11,636 nt of DNA from Clostridia bacterium (GCA_003246805.1 QKDG01000036.1:1-11636), one strand, 5' to 3'; shown: positions 1 to 5,966, numbered from the stretch's first letter. Notes: generated from the sequence alone by a model not told the origin. Program-made: numbers and translations.

Positions 1-144
1 CGATTAGTGATTCAAGGCGGAATTACAGTAAACGACGATAAGGTAGAATCACCAGCCTTTTCTCTTTCAAAAGATGATTTTGCAGATGGTTACATTGTTG
101 TAAAAAAGGGCAAAAAAATATTCCATAAAATTATTATAGAATAA
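1..144 (+). CDS. tyrS: Tyrosyl-tRNA synthetase, C-terminal end (partial)
   Basis: Only the last 47 codons are present, open at the left window edge and ending in TAA at 142-144. The translation begins RLVIQGGITVNDDKV and closes with a VKKGKKIFHKI-type tail. This is the S4-like RNA-binding domain that ends bacterial tyrosyl-tRNA synthetases, where it contacts the tRNA-Tyr variable arm; the enzyme charges tRNA-Tyr in the cytoplasm. The catalytic Rossmann domain with HIGH and KMSKS motifs would lie outside the window and cannot be checked. Other S4 proteins also carry a GG-V-VN-KV segment, but the lysine-rich GKKIFHKI ending fits TyrS best. The gene converges on the minus-strand replication operon, and its stop codon lies inside the U-tract of that operon's terminator. 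Confidence 0.85.
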   Translation, partial: RLVIQGGITVNDDKVESPAFSLSKDDFADGYIVVKKGKKIFHKIIIE

Positions 145-173
145 AAAAGACAGCGCTTAATCAGCACTACCTT
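141..173 (-). terminator. Intrinsic terminator of the dnaD-dnaC operon
   Basis: Read on the minus strand, AAGGTAGTGCT (173-163), loop GATTA, then AGCGCTGTCTT (157-147) gives an 11-bp stem with three G-U wobbles, followed by TTTTAT. On the plus strand the wobbles become A-C mismatches, so the structure is strand specific and should stop transcription coming from the loader gene. It overlaps the tyrS stop codon. Confidence 0.6.
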
Positions 174-316
174 AAAGTATTTAAAGACGTTGTTATTGTG
201 GCGATGGGGTTCGGGTGCGACCGCAAAGCCCCGTGAATTCGTCAGCTAATTTAAAATTTAAATCTATTAAAAGGTCTTTTTATCTGTCTGAGGTAGTGCT
301 GTTTTCAGCACTACCT
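163..316 (+). ncRNA. Structured RNA candidate, class not identified
   Basis: Plus-strand pairings are nested. AGCACTACCT (163-172) pairs with AGGTAGTGCT (291-300), and AAAGAC (184-189) with GTCTTT (274-279). TGGCGA (199-204, plus one base) pairs with TCGTCA with one G-U pair, then GGGG (206-209) with CCCC (229-232), and CGG (212-214) with CCG (221-223) around a six-base loop. The central stem is much richer in GC than its surroundings. The closing-stem 3' strand (291-300) can instead pair with CAGCACTACCT (306-316), the layout of a riboswitch or antiterminator, but no plus-strand gene follows. It could be a tyrS 3' UTR element, a processed small RNA or a short inverted-repeat element. The G-U pair in the 199-243 stem favours the plus strand. 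I do not recognise the class, and no convincing promoter of its own is visible. Confidence 0.35.
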
Positions 317-325
317 ATTTATTTT
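291..325 (+). terminator. Intrinsic terminator, tyrS direction
   Basis: AGGTAGTGCTG (291-301), loop TTTT, CAGCACTACCT (306-316) is a perfect 11-bp stem with a four-base loop, followed by ATTTATTTT. The T-rich tail lies on the plus side; on the minus side the hairpin is followed by CAGACAG, so it mainly serves plus-strand transcripts. Its last bases overlap the stop codon of the convergent loader gene (315-317). Confidence 0.7.
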
Positions 326-971
326 GCGTAGCTTTAATACGCCTGATATCCTTGCCTAAAAAAATCATCCAGGTGAACATCCCCGTTAAGCGTGAGATTA
401 TTCTGTCATCATATCTTTTCTGCAATTCATCAAGAGAAAGATTTGAGCTTATAATTGTCGGCACTCCCTTATTTAGCCTTGTATTGATTATATTATATAG
501 CGCTGAGGTATAAAAAGGTGAGCAGAATTCCGAGCCTAAATCATCAAGAATCACTAAGTCAGCACATAACAGTGTTTGCAGTGTATCTGTATTGAGAGAA
601 CGGCCAAAATGCTCGTTTTCAATTGCTCTTAAATAATTCTGAATAGAATCAAATGCAACATTATAGCCTTTTTGCAGTAGCTCCTTTGCAATTGCTGAGG
701 TTAAAAAGGTCTTACCAAGGCCTGTTTTCCCGCTGAAAAAAAGGCTTGCCGAATTATTGGGGAAGTACTTGACATATTCCTTACAGGCATTAAGATTTGT
801 TGCCATTTTAAGCTTAGGGCTAATTCCTGTTGTTTTGTCTATTTCATCCGGATAATAATCAAGATTAAAATCTTTAAAATCAGCAAGCTTGATGTTGCTG
901 TTTTTGTTTATATCCATCACGGAATACGCTTTTAAAAGCTCATTAAAGCAATCGCATCTTATGCCATTCAC
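315..971 (-). CDS. DnaC/DnaI-like helicase loader, AAA+ ATPase part (3' fragment of a split gene)
   Basis: This 218-residue frame carries the ATPase of the DnaC/DnaI/IstB family, which loads the replicative helicase onto DNA. Walker A is GKTGLGKT (81-88), Walker B LVILDD (139-144), a sensor-1-like IISSN sits at 173-177 and an arginine-finger-like RIISRL at 190-195. The first possible start, GTG at 971, has a poorly spaced AGGA and leaves only the second half (CDC, residues 6-8) of a Cys cluster. The same frame stays open upstream to a TGA at 1011-1013 and encodes SCKKCNDTGYV there, the CxxC half expected just before this point in clostridial loaders. No ATG, GTG or TTG occurs in that stretch. 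I therefore read this as the C-terminal two thirds of a loader whose N-terminal part is the 1007-1291 frame, separated by a frameshift. It is last in the minus-strand operon. The ATPase family call is firm; whether protein is made is unknown. Confidence 0.85.
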   Translation of the reverse strand: MNGIRCDCFNELLKAYSVMDINKNSNIKLADFKDFNLDYYPDEIDKTTGISPKLKMATNLNACKEYVKYFPNNSASLFFSGKTGLGKTFLTSAIAKELLQKGYNVAFDSIQNYLRAIENEHFGRSLNTDTLQTLLCADLVILDDLGSEFCSPFYTSALYNIINTRLNKGVPTIISSNLSLDELQKRYDDRIISRLTGMFTWMIFLGKDIRRIKATQNK

Positions 972-1010
972 ATATCCTGTATCATTGCATTTTTTGCAGG
1001 AATAATTTAT
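972..1010 (-). other. Orphaned coding stretch for the CxxC motif of the helicase loader
   Basis: Between the two loader frames, the ATPase frame reads INYSCKKCNDTGYV directly into the GTG start. Together with CDC just downstream this makes a CxxC...CxC metal-binding motif typical of the family. It lies outside both start-to-stop ORFs: the upstream frame ends at TAA 1007-1009, and the downstream frame has no usable start here. The six-A run at 990-995 falls between the two Cys codons, and both are in the same frame, so the frame break must lie upstream of it, about 999-1013. Confidence 0.6.
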
Positions 1011-1291
1011 TCACCATATCCAAAGTCATCTAACAAAACTCTGATAAGCTGTTGCCCCTTGATATTTTCTTCTTTAATTTTTTCTAATGCTGAGGTTATG
1101 TCAACGCTTTTATTCATAATAATCTTAGAAATTTCAATGCTTGTATTTATAAGACGGCGGTTAACTTCGGCAATTTCAGGAGCATTGTCTTCAATGATTT
1201 TTTGCCGTTTTTCAAAATCTGCCAAGGCCCTTACATGCCTTCTTCCTATTTCGTTTTCAGCCTTGCTAAAAACTTCCTTGCTATAAATCAT
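1007..1291 (-). CDS. N-terminal helical part of the DnaC/DnaI-like helicase loader (5' fragment of a split gene)
   Basis: This frame encodes 94 residues rich in Glu, Lys, Ile and Arg, predicted helical (ALADFEKRQKIIEDNAPEI, then a second helix through EKIKEENIKGQQLIRVLL), ending LLDDFGYGE. In clostridial DnaC-like loaders such a helical region ends in a GYP/GYG-type turn, a few residues later comes the CxxC...CxC cluster, then the AAA+ domain. Here the frame stops at TAA (1007-1009) instead. The start is well supported: GGAGAG at the very end of dnaD precedes the ATG with good spacing, and the dnaD stop is only three bases away, so the two are translationally linked. Joined to the downstream frame by a -1 shift it would give a protein of about 325 residues, the usual family length. 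On its own it could be called a small hypothetical protein, but the order and junction make a split loader more likely. Confidence 0.75.
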   Translation of the reverse strand: MIYSKEVFSKAENEIGRRHVRALADFEKRQKIIEDNAPEIAEVNRRLINTSIEISKIIMNKSVDITSALEKIKEENIKGQQLIRVLLDDFGYGE

Positions 1292-1294
1292 CTT

Positions 1295-2290
1295 TTACTC
1301 TCCTTTAAAATCAGGTGTGCTGTTTAATGCAAGCTGATAAAAGTCATCAAGATTATATGATGGAGAATCCTTTTGCTCTTTTGTTTTTTTATTTTTCTCA
1401 TCATTTTTGCTTACATCCTGCTTTGTATAATAACCATTTTCAGCCCAGTTAGTTAAGATTTTATTTATATAAGGGAATGAAAGCTTGTTGGTTTGGTCAA
1501 CACATTTTTCATATGCAAGCATAATCATTTCAATGTTAAACCCAAGAGAAGTCCAGTTATTGATAAAATCCCTCTGTTTTTGTGTAAGGCTGTTTTCAAG
1601 CCCGAAAGCATAATGAATTTTATTTTCCACGGTATTGTTGTCAATCAGCCGTATGATTTCCTTTTCGACTGACTCATGAGTGACAATATTATTCTCAAAC
1701 CATGATTTTGCAATAGCTTCAACATAACCGATGTTTGTCTTGCCAATTTGCTCGCAGTATTCATAAAGCATAAGAATTATACCGACAGAAAACCCATAAT
1801 ATTCATAAAGATTAATCAAAGCGCTTTGTTCTGTATGATTGATTGGTCTTTTTAATACGGTCTGAATATTATCCATCATGAATTGAAGTTCATTATCGCA
1901 GGAAACCTTTTTTTCAATATCTCTTGGTGTGTATCTTATATGAGCTTTTGTTGCAAGTGTGTTCTTAGCCGGATTTTCTGACGAAATAACAGATTTAAGT
2001 TCATTAGTATCAGTAGTTTTAGCTTCAATATATTCTACATTTAAAGTTGCAGTATCAATATGTATTATTTTTTCCTGTATCCAGAACTCAACAGCGTCTT
2101 CTACCTTGCTGTTTTCAAGCCCGCATTGCCTTGCAATATTTTCAGATACAATGGTATCTTCATCACAAGATAAAATGCAAAGAAGCACTTTTAAAAAATC
2201 ACCGCTCGCAAGCTTGATTTTTTCATTGACAACTTTATAGGGGACGAAAAAAATACTCCCCCGGTTTTTTATATTTATTCTATATTCCAT
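1295..2290 (-). CDS. dnaD: DnaD-domain primosome protein
   Basis: This is a 331-residue protein of the DnaD/DnaB (Gram-positive) family, which helps remodel origin or fork DNA and recruits the helicase loader. Residues 1 to about 80 look like the winged-helix oligomerisation domain. Two DnaB_2-type helical domains follow, each with the family YxxxIxxxW signature: Y189/I193/W197 and Y274/I278/W282. A Lys-rich linker (about 295-310) and a short tail (YNLDDFYQLAL) close the protein. The ATG at 2288-2290 has GAGG five bases upstream, and a promoter lies just before it. It is first in an operon with the loader fragments, matching the functional partnership of DnaD-type proteins with DnaI/DnaC. The symbol is by family, since several DnaD paralogues can occur in one genome. 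Confidence 0.88.
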   Translation of the reverse strand: MEYRINIKNRGSIFFVPYKVVNEKIKLASGDFLKVLLCILSCDEDTIVSENIARQCGLENSKVEDAVEFWIQEKIIHIDTATLNVEYIEAKTTDTNELKSVISSENPAKNTLATKAHIRYTPRDIEKKVSCDNELQFMMDNIQTVLKRPINHTEQSALINLYEYYGFSVGIILMLYEYCEQIGKTNIGYVEAIAKSWFENNIVTHESVEKEIIRLIDNNTVENKIHYAFGLENSLTQKQRDFINNWTSLGFNIEMIMLAYEKCVDQTNKLSFPYINKILTNWAENGYYTKQDVSKNDEKNKKTKEQKDSPSYNLDDFYQLALNSTPDFKGE

Positions 2291-2318
2291 ACGAACCTCA
2301 CTGTATTTAGTAAGAAAT

Positions 2319-2327
2319 ATTATAACA
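2319..2327 (-). promoter_or_regulatory. Extended -10 promoter for the dnaD operon
   Basis: On the minus strand TGTTATAAT reads from 2327 to 2319, a perfect -10 (TATAAT, 2324-2319) with the TGn extension. No good -35 lies at 17 bases; TTGATG is found 20 bases upstream. The predicted start is about 20-25 bases before the dnaD ATG, leaving room for its GAGG ribosome binding site. Confidence 0.6.
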
Positions 2328-2370
2328 TAACATTATAAATATTTCATCAAATTTGATACATTAAAATAGA

Positions 2371-2416
2371 CAAAAATAATAAGCTCCTTTATGGTAAATT
2401 GACAACCACAGGAGCT
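2371..2416 (-). terminator. Terminator after the TSCPD gene
   Basis: On the minus strand AGCTCCT (2416-2410) pairs with AGGAGCT (2388-2382), with inner TGG/CCA pairs and an AAT/ATT extension over a bulged base. It is followed by TATTATTTTTG. It lies 26 bases past the TSCPD stop and ahead of the dnaD promoter, so it separates the two minus-strand operons. Confidence 0.7.
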
Positions 2417-2441
2417 ATTAAGGGGATTTTAAAAATTTAAA

Positions 2442-2687
2442 TTATTCTGAAATTTCTTCCAATGCCTTTGCAAGCTGGTCAGGGCAGGATGTATTCCTGT
2501 GCTCGCATTTTACGCCTTTAAGGCGTTTTATAACATCTTCAGTCTTCATTCCTTTAACAAGCATTGATATACCATTTCCATTGCCGTTGCAGCCACCAAT
2601 GAACTTCACATCTTTAATAATTCCATCTTCAACATCTAGGGTAATTTGCCTTGCACAAACCCCACTTGTTTTATAAATAAACTCCAT
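2442..2687 (-). CDS. TSCPD-domain small protein (TIGR03905-type)
   Basis: This 81-residue protein matches the small TSCPD family common in Clostridia: an N-terminal YKTSGVCARQI strand, a central GGCNGNGNGISMLVKGM loop, and the eponymous TSCPD in the C-terminal NTSCPDQLAKAL. The conserved Cys residues (in GVC, GGC, KCEH and TSCPD) suggest metal or thiol chemistry. The same domain occurs at the C-terminus of some class II ribonucleotide reductases, but the stand-alone protein has no established function that I know of. The repeated Asn-Gly in the central loop is notable; relatives usually have a bulkier residue there. AAGGAG lies about seven bases before the ATG. The gene starts 21 bases after the malic enzyme stop and is last in that operon, followed by a clear terminator. 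Confidence 0.85.
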   Translation of the reverse strand: MEFIYKTSGVCARQITLDVEDGIIKDVKFIGGCNGNGNGISMLVKGMKTEDVIKRLKGVKCEHRNTSCPDQLAKALEEISE

Positions 2688-2708
2688 AAATTCTCCTTGG
2701 TTAAAACG

Positions 2709-3944
2709 CTAAATTCTTGCAAGCTTTGATTCTCTTGCGGCAGCAGCAACAGCTTGTGCAACAGCAACAGGAACACTTTTGTCAAAAGCGTTGGGAAGAA
2801 TAAACTCAGTTGAAAGCATTTCATCACTAACACTTCCAGCAATAGCCTTTGCGGCAGCAAGCTTCATATTTTCGTCGATATCCTTTGCTCTTACAGCAAG
2901 TGCGCCCTTGAATATCCCAGGGAAGGCAACAACGTTGTTAATCTGATTAGGAAAGTCGCTTCGTCCTGTTCCAACAATAAAAGCGCCTGCTTCAATAGCT
3001 TTATCGGGCATAATTTCAGGCACAGGATTTGCCATAGCAAATATAATCGGTTTATCGCCCATTGATTTTATCATTTCAGCACTTAGAAGATTTGGCTTTG
3101 ATACCCCGATAAAAACATCTGAATTTATTACTGCCTCTGCAAGCAAGCCTTTTTTATGATTTTTATTTGTTATCTTTGAAATTTCAGTATGTGATGAATT
3201 AAGGTTATCATCACCTTTACAGATTATTCCGTTTAAATCAACCATAATAATATTGCCGACATTAAGCGAAATAAGCAGCTTTGCAATAGCTATACCGGCA
3301 GCACCTGCACCATTGATAACAATTTCAATATCTTCAAGCCTTTTTTGTGCAAGCTTGCATGCGTTCATCAAAGCAGCAGCAACAACAATAGCTGTTCCAT
3401 GCTGGTCATCATGAAATACAGGAATATCAAGCTTTTCTTTCAGCTTGCTTTCTATTTCAAAGCAACGTGGGGCAGCAATATCTTCAAGATTAATACCACC
3501 AAAGCTGAGTGAAATTAATTCTATTGTCTTCACAATTTCATCTGTGTCCTTTGTATTTATGCAGATAGGGAATGCATCAACATCAGCAAATTCCTTGAAT
3601 AATGCACATTTACCCTCCATCACAGGCATACCAGCAAGAGGCCCAATATCACCAAGGCCTAAAACAGCAGTACCATCTGTTATTACAGCTACCATGTTTG
3701 AACGCCTTGTAAGCTCATATGAAAGCTCAGGATTCTTTTGAATTTCAAGGCATGGCTGAGCAACTCCTGGAGTATAAGCAAGAGATAATGACTCTCTGTT
3801 ATCTATTTTAACTTTTGAAACTACCTCGATTTTTCCGTTCCATTCCTTATGTTTTTCGAGAGAAGATTGCATAATATCCATAAACATTCCATTCTTCGTT
3901 GCCGAAACGACCAAATTAATACCAAACGGCATACTATTAGGCAT
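2709..3944 (-). CDS. Malic enzyme, NAD(P)-dependent, short bacterial form
   Basis: It catalyses oxidative decarboxylation of malate to pyruvate with NAD(P)H, linking C4 acids to pyruvate in the cytoplasm. Seen in the 411-residue frame: the catalytic Tyr in SLAYTPGVA (Y57), the catalytic Lys in MEGKCALFK (K112), metal ligands in INLEDI (E154, D155) and FHDDQHGTA (D180), and the Rossmann loop GAGAAG (212-217) with an Asp at the end of the next strand (D236, MVDLNG), which leans towards NAD. AMANPVPEI and the RSDFPNQINNV region follow. There is no phosphotransacetylase domain. The frame starts at an ATG overlapping the upstream stop (TAATG), which suggests coupling, but no ribosome binding site precedes it. 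Family homology starts near M22 (MDIMQSSLEKHKEW, ATG at 3881-3879), so the true protein may be about 390 residues. The TSCPD gene follows. Confidence 0.95.
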   Translation of the reverse strand: MPNSMPFGINLVVSATKNGMFMDIMQSSLEKHKEWNGKIEVVSKVKIDNRESLSLAYTPGVAQPCLEIQKNPELSYELTRRSNMVAVITDGTAVLGLGDIGPLAGMPVMEGKCALFKEFADVDAFPICINTKDTDEIVKTIELISLSFGGINLEDIAAPRCFEIESKLKEKLDIPVFHDDQHGTAIVVAAALMNACKLAQKRLEDIEIVINGAGAAGIAIAKLLISLNVGNIIMVDLNGIICKGDDNLNSSHTEISKITNKNHKKGLLAEAVINSDVFIGVSKPNLLSAEMIKSMGDKPIIFAMANPVPEIMPDKAIEAGAFIVGTGRSDFPNQINNVVAFPGIFKGALAVRAKDIDENMKLAAAKAIAGSVSDEMLSTEFILPNAFDKSVPVAVAQAVAAAARESKLARI

Positions 3945-4774
3945 TATTTTTTATTTTTTTTAAATATCTTATCAAGATTTTCTTTGTCAGTTGTATTCAT
4001 ACCAATATATGTAGGCTTTTCATTATATAAGCCGTGAAAATCAGAGCCACCTGTAACAATGAGATTATATTTTTCGCAAAGTTCAAGGAGCTTTTTCTGC
4101 TGCTCTTGATTTGCTGAATAATGATAAACCTCAACCCCATCAAGCTTTTCTTTTTGTGCTAGCTCTTCGAGAAGCTCAATGTTATTGTACTGAACAGGAT
4201 GTGCAAGAACTGCCACACCTTTTGCTGAGTGAATTAAATCAATAACAAAATTAACATCAGGATATTCACGTTCAACAATGCAGGTACCGTTTAATATATT
4301 AAATAACTCATCGTTAAGCTCACCATAAAACTCATTTGTATAACCATAATCTATAAGTGCGCGCATAATATGCTGTTTAAAAATGCTTTTGCTCCCTGAT
4401 GAATGCTTCAAGACACTTTCAGCTGTTATTGGATAAAGCTTCATTACCTTTTCTATCATTTCAAGCGAACAGGATTTTCTTATCGCACAGGATTTTAGGC
4501 AAAGGCCTTCAAGCCTGTCTGGCTTCTGTGGTGAATAACATAGAATATGTACCTTTGAATTTCTGGCTTTATCCCACGCCGATAGCTCTACCCCTGGAAT
4601 AATATGCACACCGTATCGTTCACCAAGCACAACGGCCCTTGATGTTGATGAAAGCGTGTCGTGGTCAGTTATCGAAATAAAATCAATACCAGTTCTTTTT
4701 GCCTGAATGATAATATCTTCAATACCCAGAGAACCATCTGATAATTTTGTGTGACAATGTAAATCGCCCTTCAT
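3944..4774 (-). CDS. PHP-domain metal-dependent phosphoesterase (YciV/TrpH-like)
   Basis: This PHP-superfamily hydrolase is related to the YciV/RNase AM and nucleoside-bisphosphate phosphatase group. Metal-binding motifs appear in order (numbered from the ATG): DLHCHTKLSDGS (H6, H8, D13), TDHDT (D37, H38), PGVELS (E63), AHP (H192), GVEVYH (H218) and GSDFHG (D245, H247). The middle, about 80-170, is the helical insert common to this group. I place the start at ATG 4774-4772, because GGGAGG lies eight bases ahead of it. The in-frame TTG at 4780 would sit only two bases from that site. The protein is then 276 residues. Its stop overlaps the next ATG by one base, so it is translationally linked to the malic enzyme. 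It is first in its operon behind a clear promoter. Substrates in the family include oligoribonucleotides and pAp-like nucleotides; which applies here cannot be told from sequence. Confidence 0.9.
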   Translation of the reverse strand: MKGDLHCHTKLSDGSLGIEDIIIQAKRTGIDFISITDHDTLSSTSRAVVLGERYGVHIIPGVELSAWDKARNSKVHILCYSPQKPDRLEGLCLKSCAIRKSCSLEMIEKVMKLYPITAESVLKHSSGSKSIFKQHIMRALIDYGYTNEFYGELNDELFNILNGTCIVEREYPDVNFVIDLIHSAKGVAVLAHPVQYNNIELLEELAQKEKLDGVEVYHYSANQEQQKKLLELCEKYNLIVTGGSDFHGLYNEKPTYIGMNTTDKENLDKIFKKNKK

Positions 4775-4825
4775 TTTCAAAGCCTCCCAACCAATATATT
4801 ATAGCAAAAGACACTTAACATTTTC

Positions 4826-4855
4826 ATTATACTACAAAAATATACCCGAGTGCAA
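4826..4855 (-). promoter_or_regulatory. Sigma-A-type promoter for the PHP-malic enzyme-TSCPD operon
   Basis: On the minus strand TTGCAC (4855-4850), an 18-base spacer and TATAAT (4831-4826) precede the PHP start by about 50 bases. An A-tract (seven A's) lies immediately upstream of the -35 and resembles an UP element. Confidence 0.75.
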
Positions 4856-4882
4856 CTTTTTTTGTAAAAATATACATTAATA

Positions 4883-5842
4883 CTACTGGTTATCTTTAAA
4901 AAACAGGTTTTTAAACCAGATTTCCTTTGCCTCAAAGCTTTTGTTGTTCAGATAATTCAGTATACCGGCATCTGTTTTAAATCTGAAAGTCAGTTTATAT
5001 GAATACAGTGCCTGTGTTTTTATTTTGTATTCACGGTTAGTCTTATTGCTTCCATATTTACCGTCACCCAGCAATGGGCAGCCTATATGTGCCATGTGAG
5101 CACGTATCTGATGAGTTCTGCCTGTGATAAGGTCAATTTCCAGCAAAGAAAGATTGCCTTTTGTTTTTAACACCTTATATTTAGTTATAATTGTTTTATT
5201 ATCAGCTACCTTTTTGTCAGAAATAAAAACTTGATTCTGGCCTTCATCCTTTTTAAGAAAAGCAGTGATTGTATCTTCTTTTTTGGGGGGGAGCCCCACA
5301 GCAATACAAAGATATAGCTTTTCAAGCTCCCTGTCCTTGATTTTTTGATTAAGTATCCTCAGGCTTTCGGCATTTTTTGCACAGATAATAATACCGCCAG
5401 TATTTCTGTCAAGCCTGTTGCAAAGTGAAGGAACAAACGAAGCCTCATTTTCAGGATTATATTCACCTTTGTTATATAGATAATGCAGAGCCCTGTTAAT
5501 AAGCGTATCAATTGTATTTTCATCATCCTCATGAACAACAAGGCCATTTTTTTTATCAATAATCAATATATTCCTATCTTCAAATATAACGTTGATATCA
5601 GCAGGAACAGATAAGAAATTATATGCAACAGAATCTTCAAAAAATTCATCATTGATATATAGTGTGAGCAAATCCCCTTCAACAAGCTTCGTCGAAATCT
5701 CACATTTTTTATTGTTAAGCTTAATTCGTTTTGTTCTTAAATACTTGTACATCAATGACATAGGGAGTTTTTTTACGGCTTTTGATAAAAACTTATCAAC
5801 ACGCTGGCCTGCGTCATTTGAATTTATTAAAAATTCCTTCAT
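4883..5842 (-). CDS. RluA-family 23S rRNA pseudouridine synthase
   Basis: It converts specific uridines in structured RNA, probably 23S rRNA, to pseudouridine. The 319-residue protein has an N-terminal S4-like RNA-binding domain (about 10-65, QRVDKFLSKAV...RIKLNNKK). The RluA catalytic domain follows, with motif I NRLDRNTGG (142-150; catalytic D145), the KLYLCIAVG strand (176-183) and motif III GRTHQIRAH (241-249), then GCPLLGDGKYG. Asn in place of the more usual His before RLDR is a known clostridial variant. Length and domain order fit RluC/RluD enzymes; the exact target uridine cannot be assigned. GAGG lies five bases before the ATG. It has its own promoter in the divergent region shared with radC, and no strong terminator follows before the PHP promoter. 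Confidence 0.93.
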   Translation of the reverse strand: MKEFLINSNDAGQRVDKFLSKAVKKLPMSLMYKYLRTKRIKLNNKKCEISTKLVEGDLLTLYINDEFFEDSVAYNFLSVPADINVIFEDRNILIIDKKNGLVVHEDDENTIDTLINRALHYLYNKGEYNPENEASFVPSLCNRLDRNTGGIIICAKNAESLRILNQKIKDRELEKLYLCIAVGLPPKKEDTITAFLKKDEGQNQVFISDKKVADNKTIITKYKVLKTKGNLSLLEIDLITGRTHQIRAHMAHIGCPLLGDGKYGSNKTNREYKIKTQALYSYKLTFRFKTDAGILNYLNNKSFEAKEIWFKNLFFKDNQ

Positions 5843-5880
5843 TTTAACCTCTTTATTAATAATAATTATAAATTGATATT

Positions 5881-5889
5881 ATTATAACA
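5881..5889 (-). promoter_or_regulatory. Extended -10 promoter for the pseudouridine synthase gene
   Basis: On the minus strand TGTTATAAT (5889-5881) is the same nine bases as in the dnaD promoter. No good -35 is visible at 17 bases. It predicts a leader of roughly 30 bases containing GAGG. Confidence 0.55.
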
Positions 5890-5910
5890 TAAAATTATTA
5901 AAAATACATC

Positions 5911-5939
5911 TTTTCAAACGCTATTAAATGTATTATAAT
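5911..5939 (+). promoter_or_regulatory. Promoter for the radC-uvrB-uvrA unit
   Basis: TTTTCA (5911-5916), a 17-base spacer and a perfect TATAAT (5934-5939) precede radC. The transcript would start near 5946, leaving about 20 bases to the first ATG. I saw no clear LexA box (GAAC-N4-GTTC type) in this region, so SOS control is not supported by sequence. Confidence 0.6.
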
Positions 5940-5966
5940 AAGAATAAATGTTCTTATAAATAAAAT

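Noticed and set aside
197..245. Signal recognition particle RNA, because GTGAATTCGTCAG resembles the segment before the SRP54-binding loop
   Set aside because: The hallmark GGAAG loop and following AGCAGC strand are absent; the sequence turns AT-rich right after the match, so this is not an intact SRP RNA.
197..253. Fluoride (crcB) riboswitch, because of GGCGATGGGGTTCG
   Set aside because: The start resembles the crcB motif, but the expected CGCC partner and the conserved downstream pseudoknot bases are missing, and no transporter gene follows on the plus strand.
163..300. MITE-like element with 10-bp terminal inverted repeats
   Set aside because: No target-site duplication is visible and no other copy occurs in the window; the repeats are explained by terminators and a closing stem. 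A genome-wide copy search would settle it.
2636..2860. 74-residue Leu-rich minus-strand reading frame
   Set aside because: It is out of frame over the malic enzyme end and TSCPD start, both strongly supported; its Leu and Gln runs come from shifted Ala/Ser codons.
4886..4919. Terminator at the end of the pseudouridine synthase gene (GGTTT/AAACC plus a six-T run, or CTGGTT/AACCAG)
   Set aside because: The stem next to the T-run is only about 4 bp inside coding sequence, and the longer pairing is not followed by a U-tract.
5843..5966. LexA/SOS operator controlling radC-uvrB-uvrA
   Set aside because: I found no GAAC-N4-GTTC-type palindrome in the divergent intergenic region.
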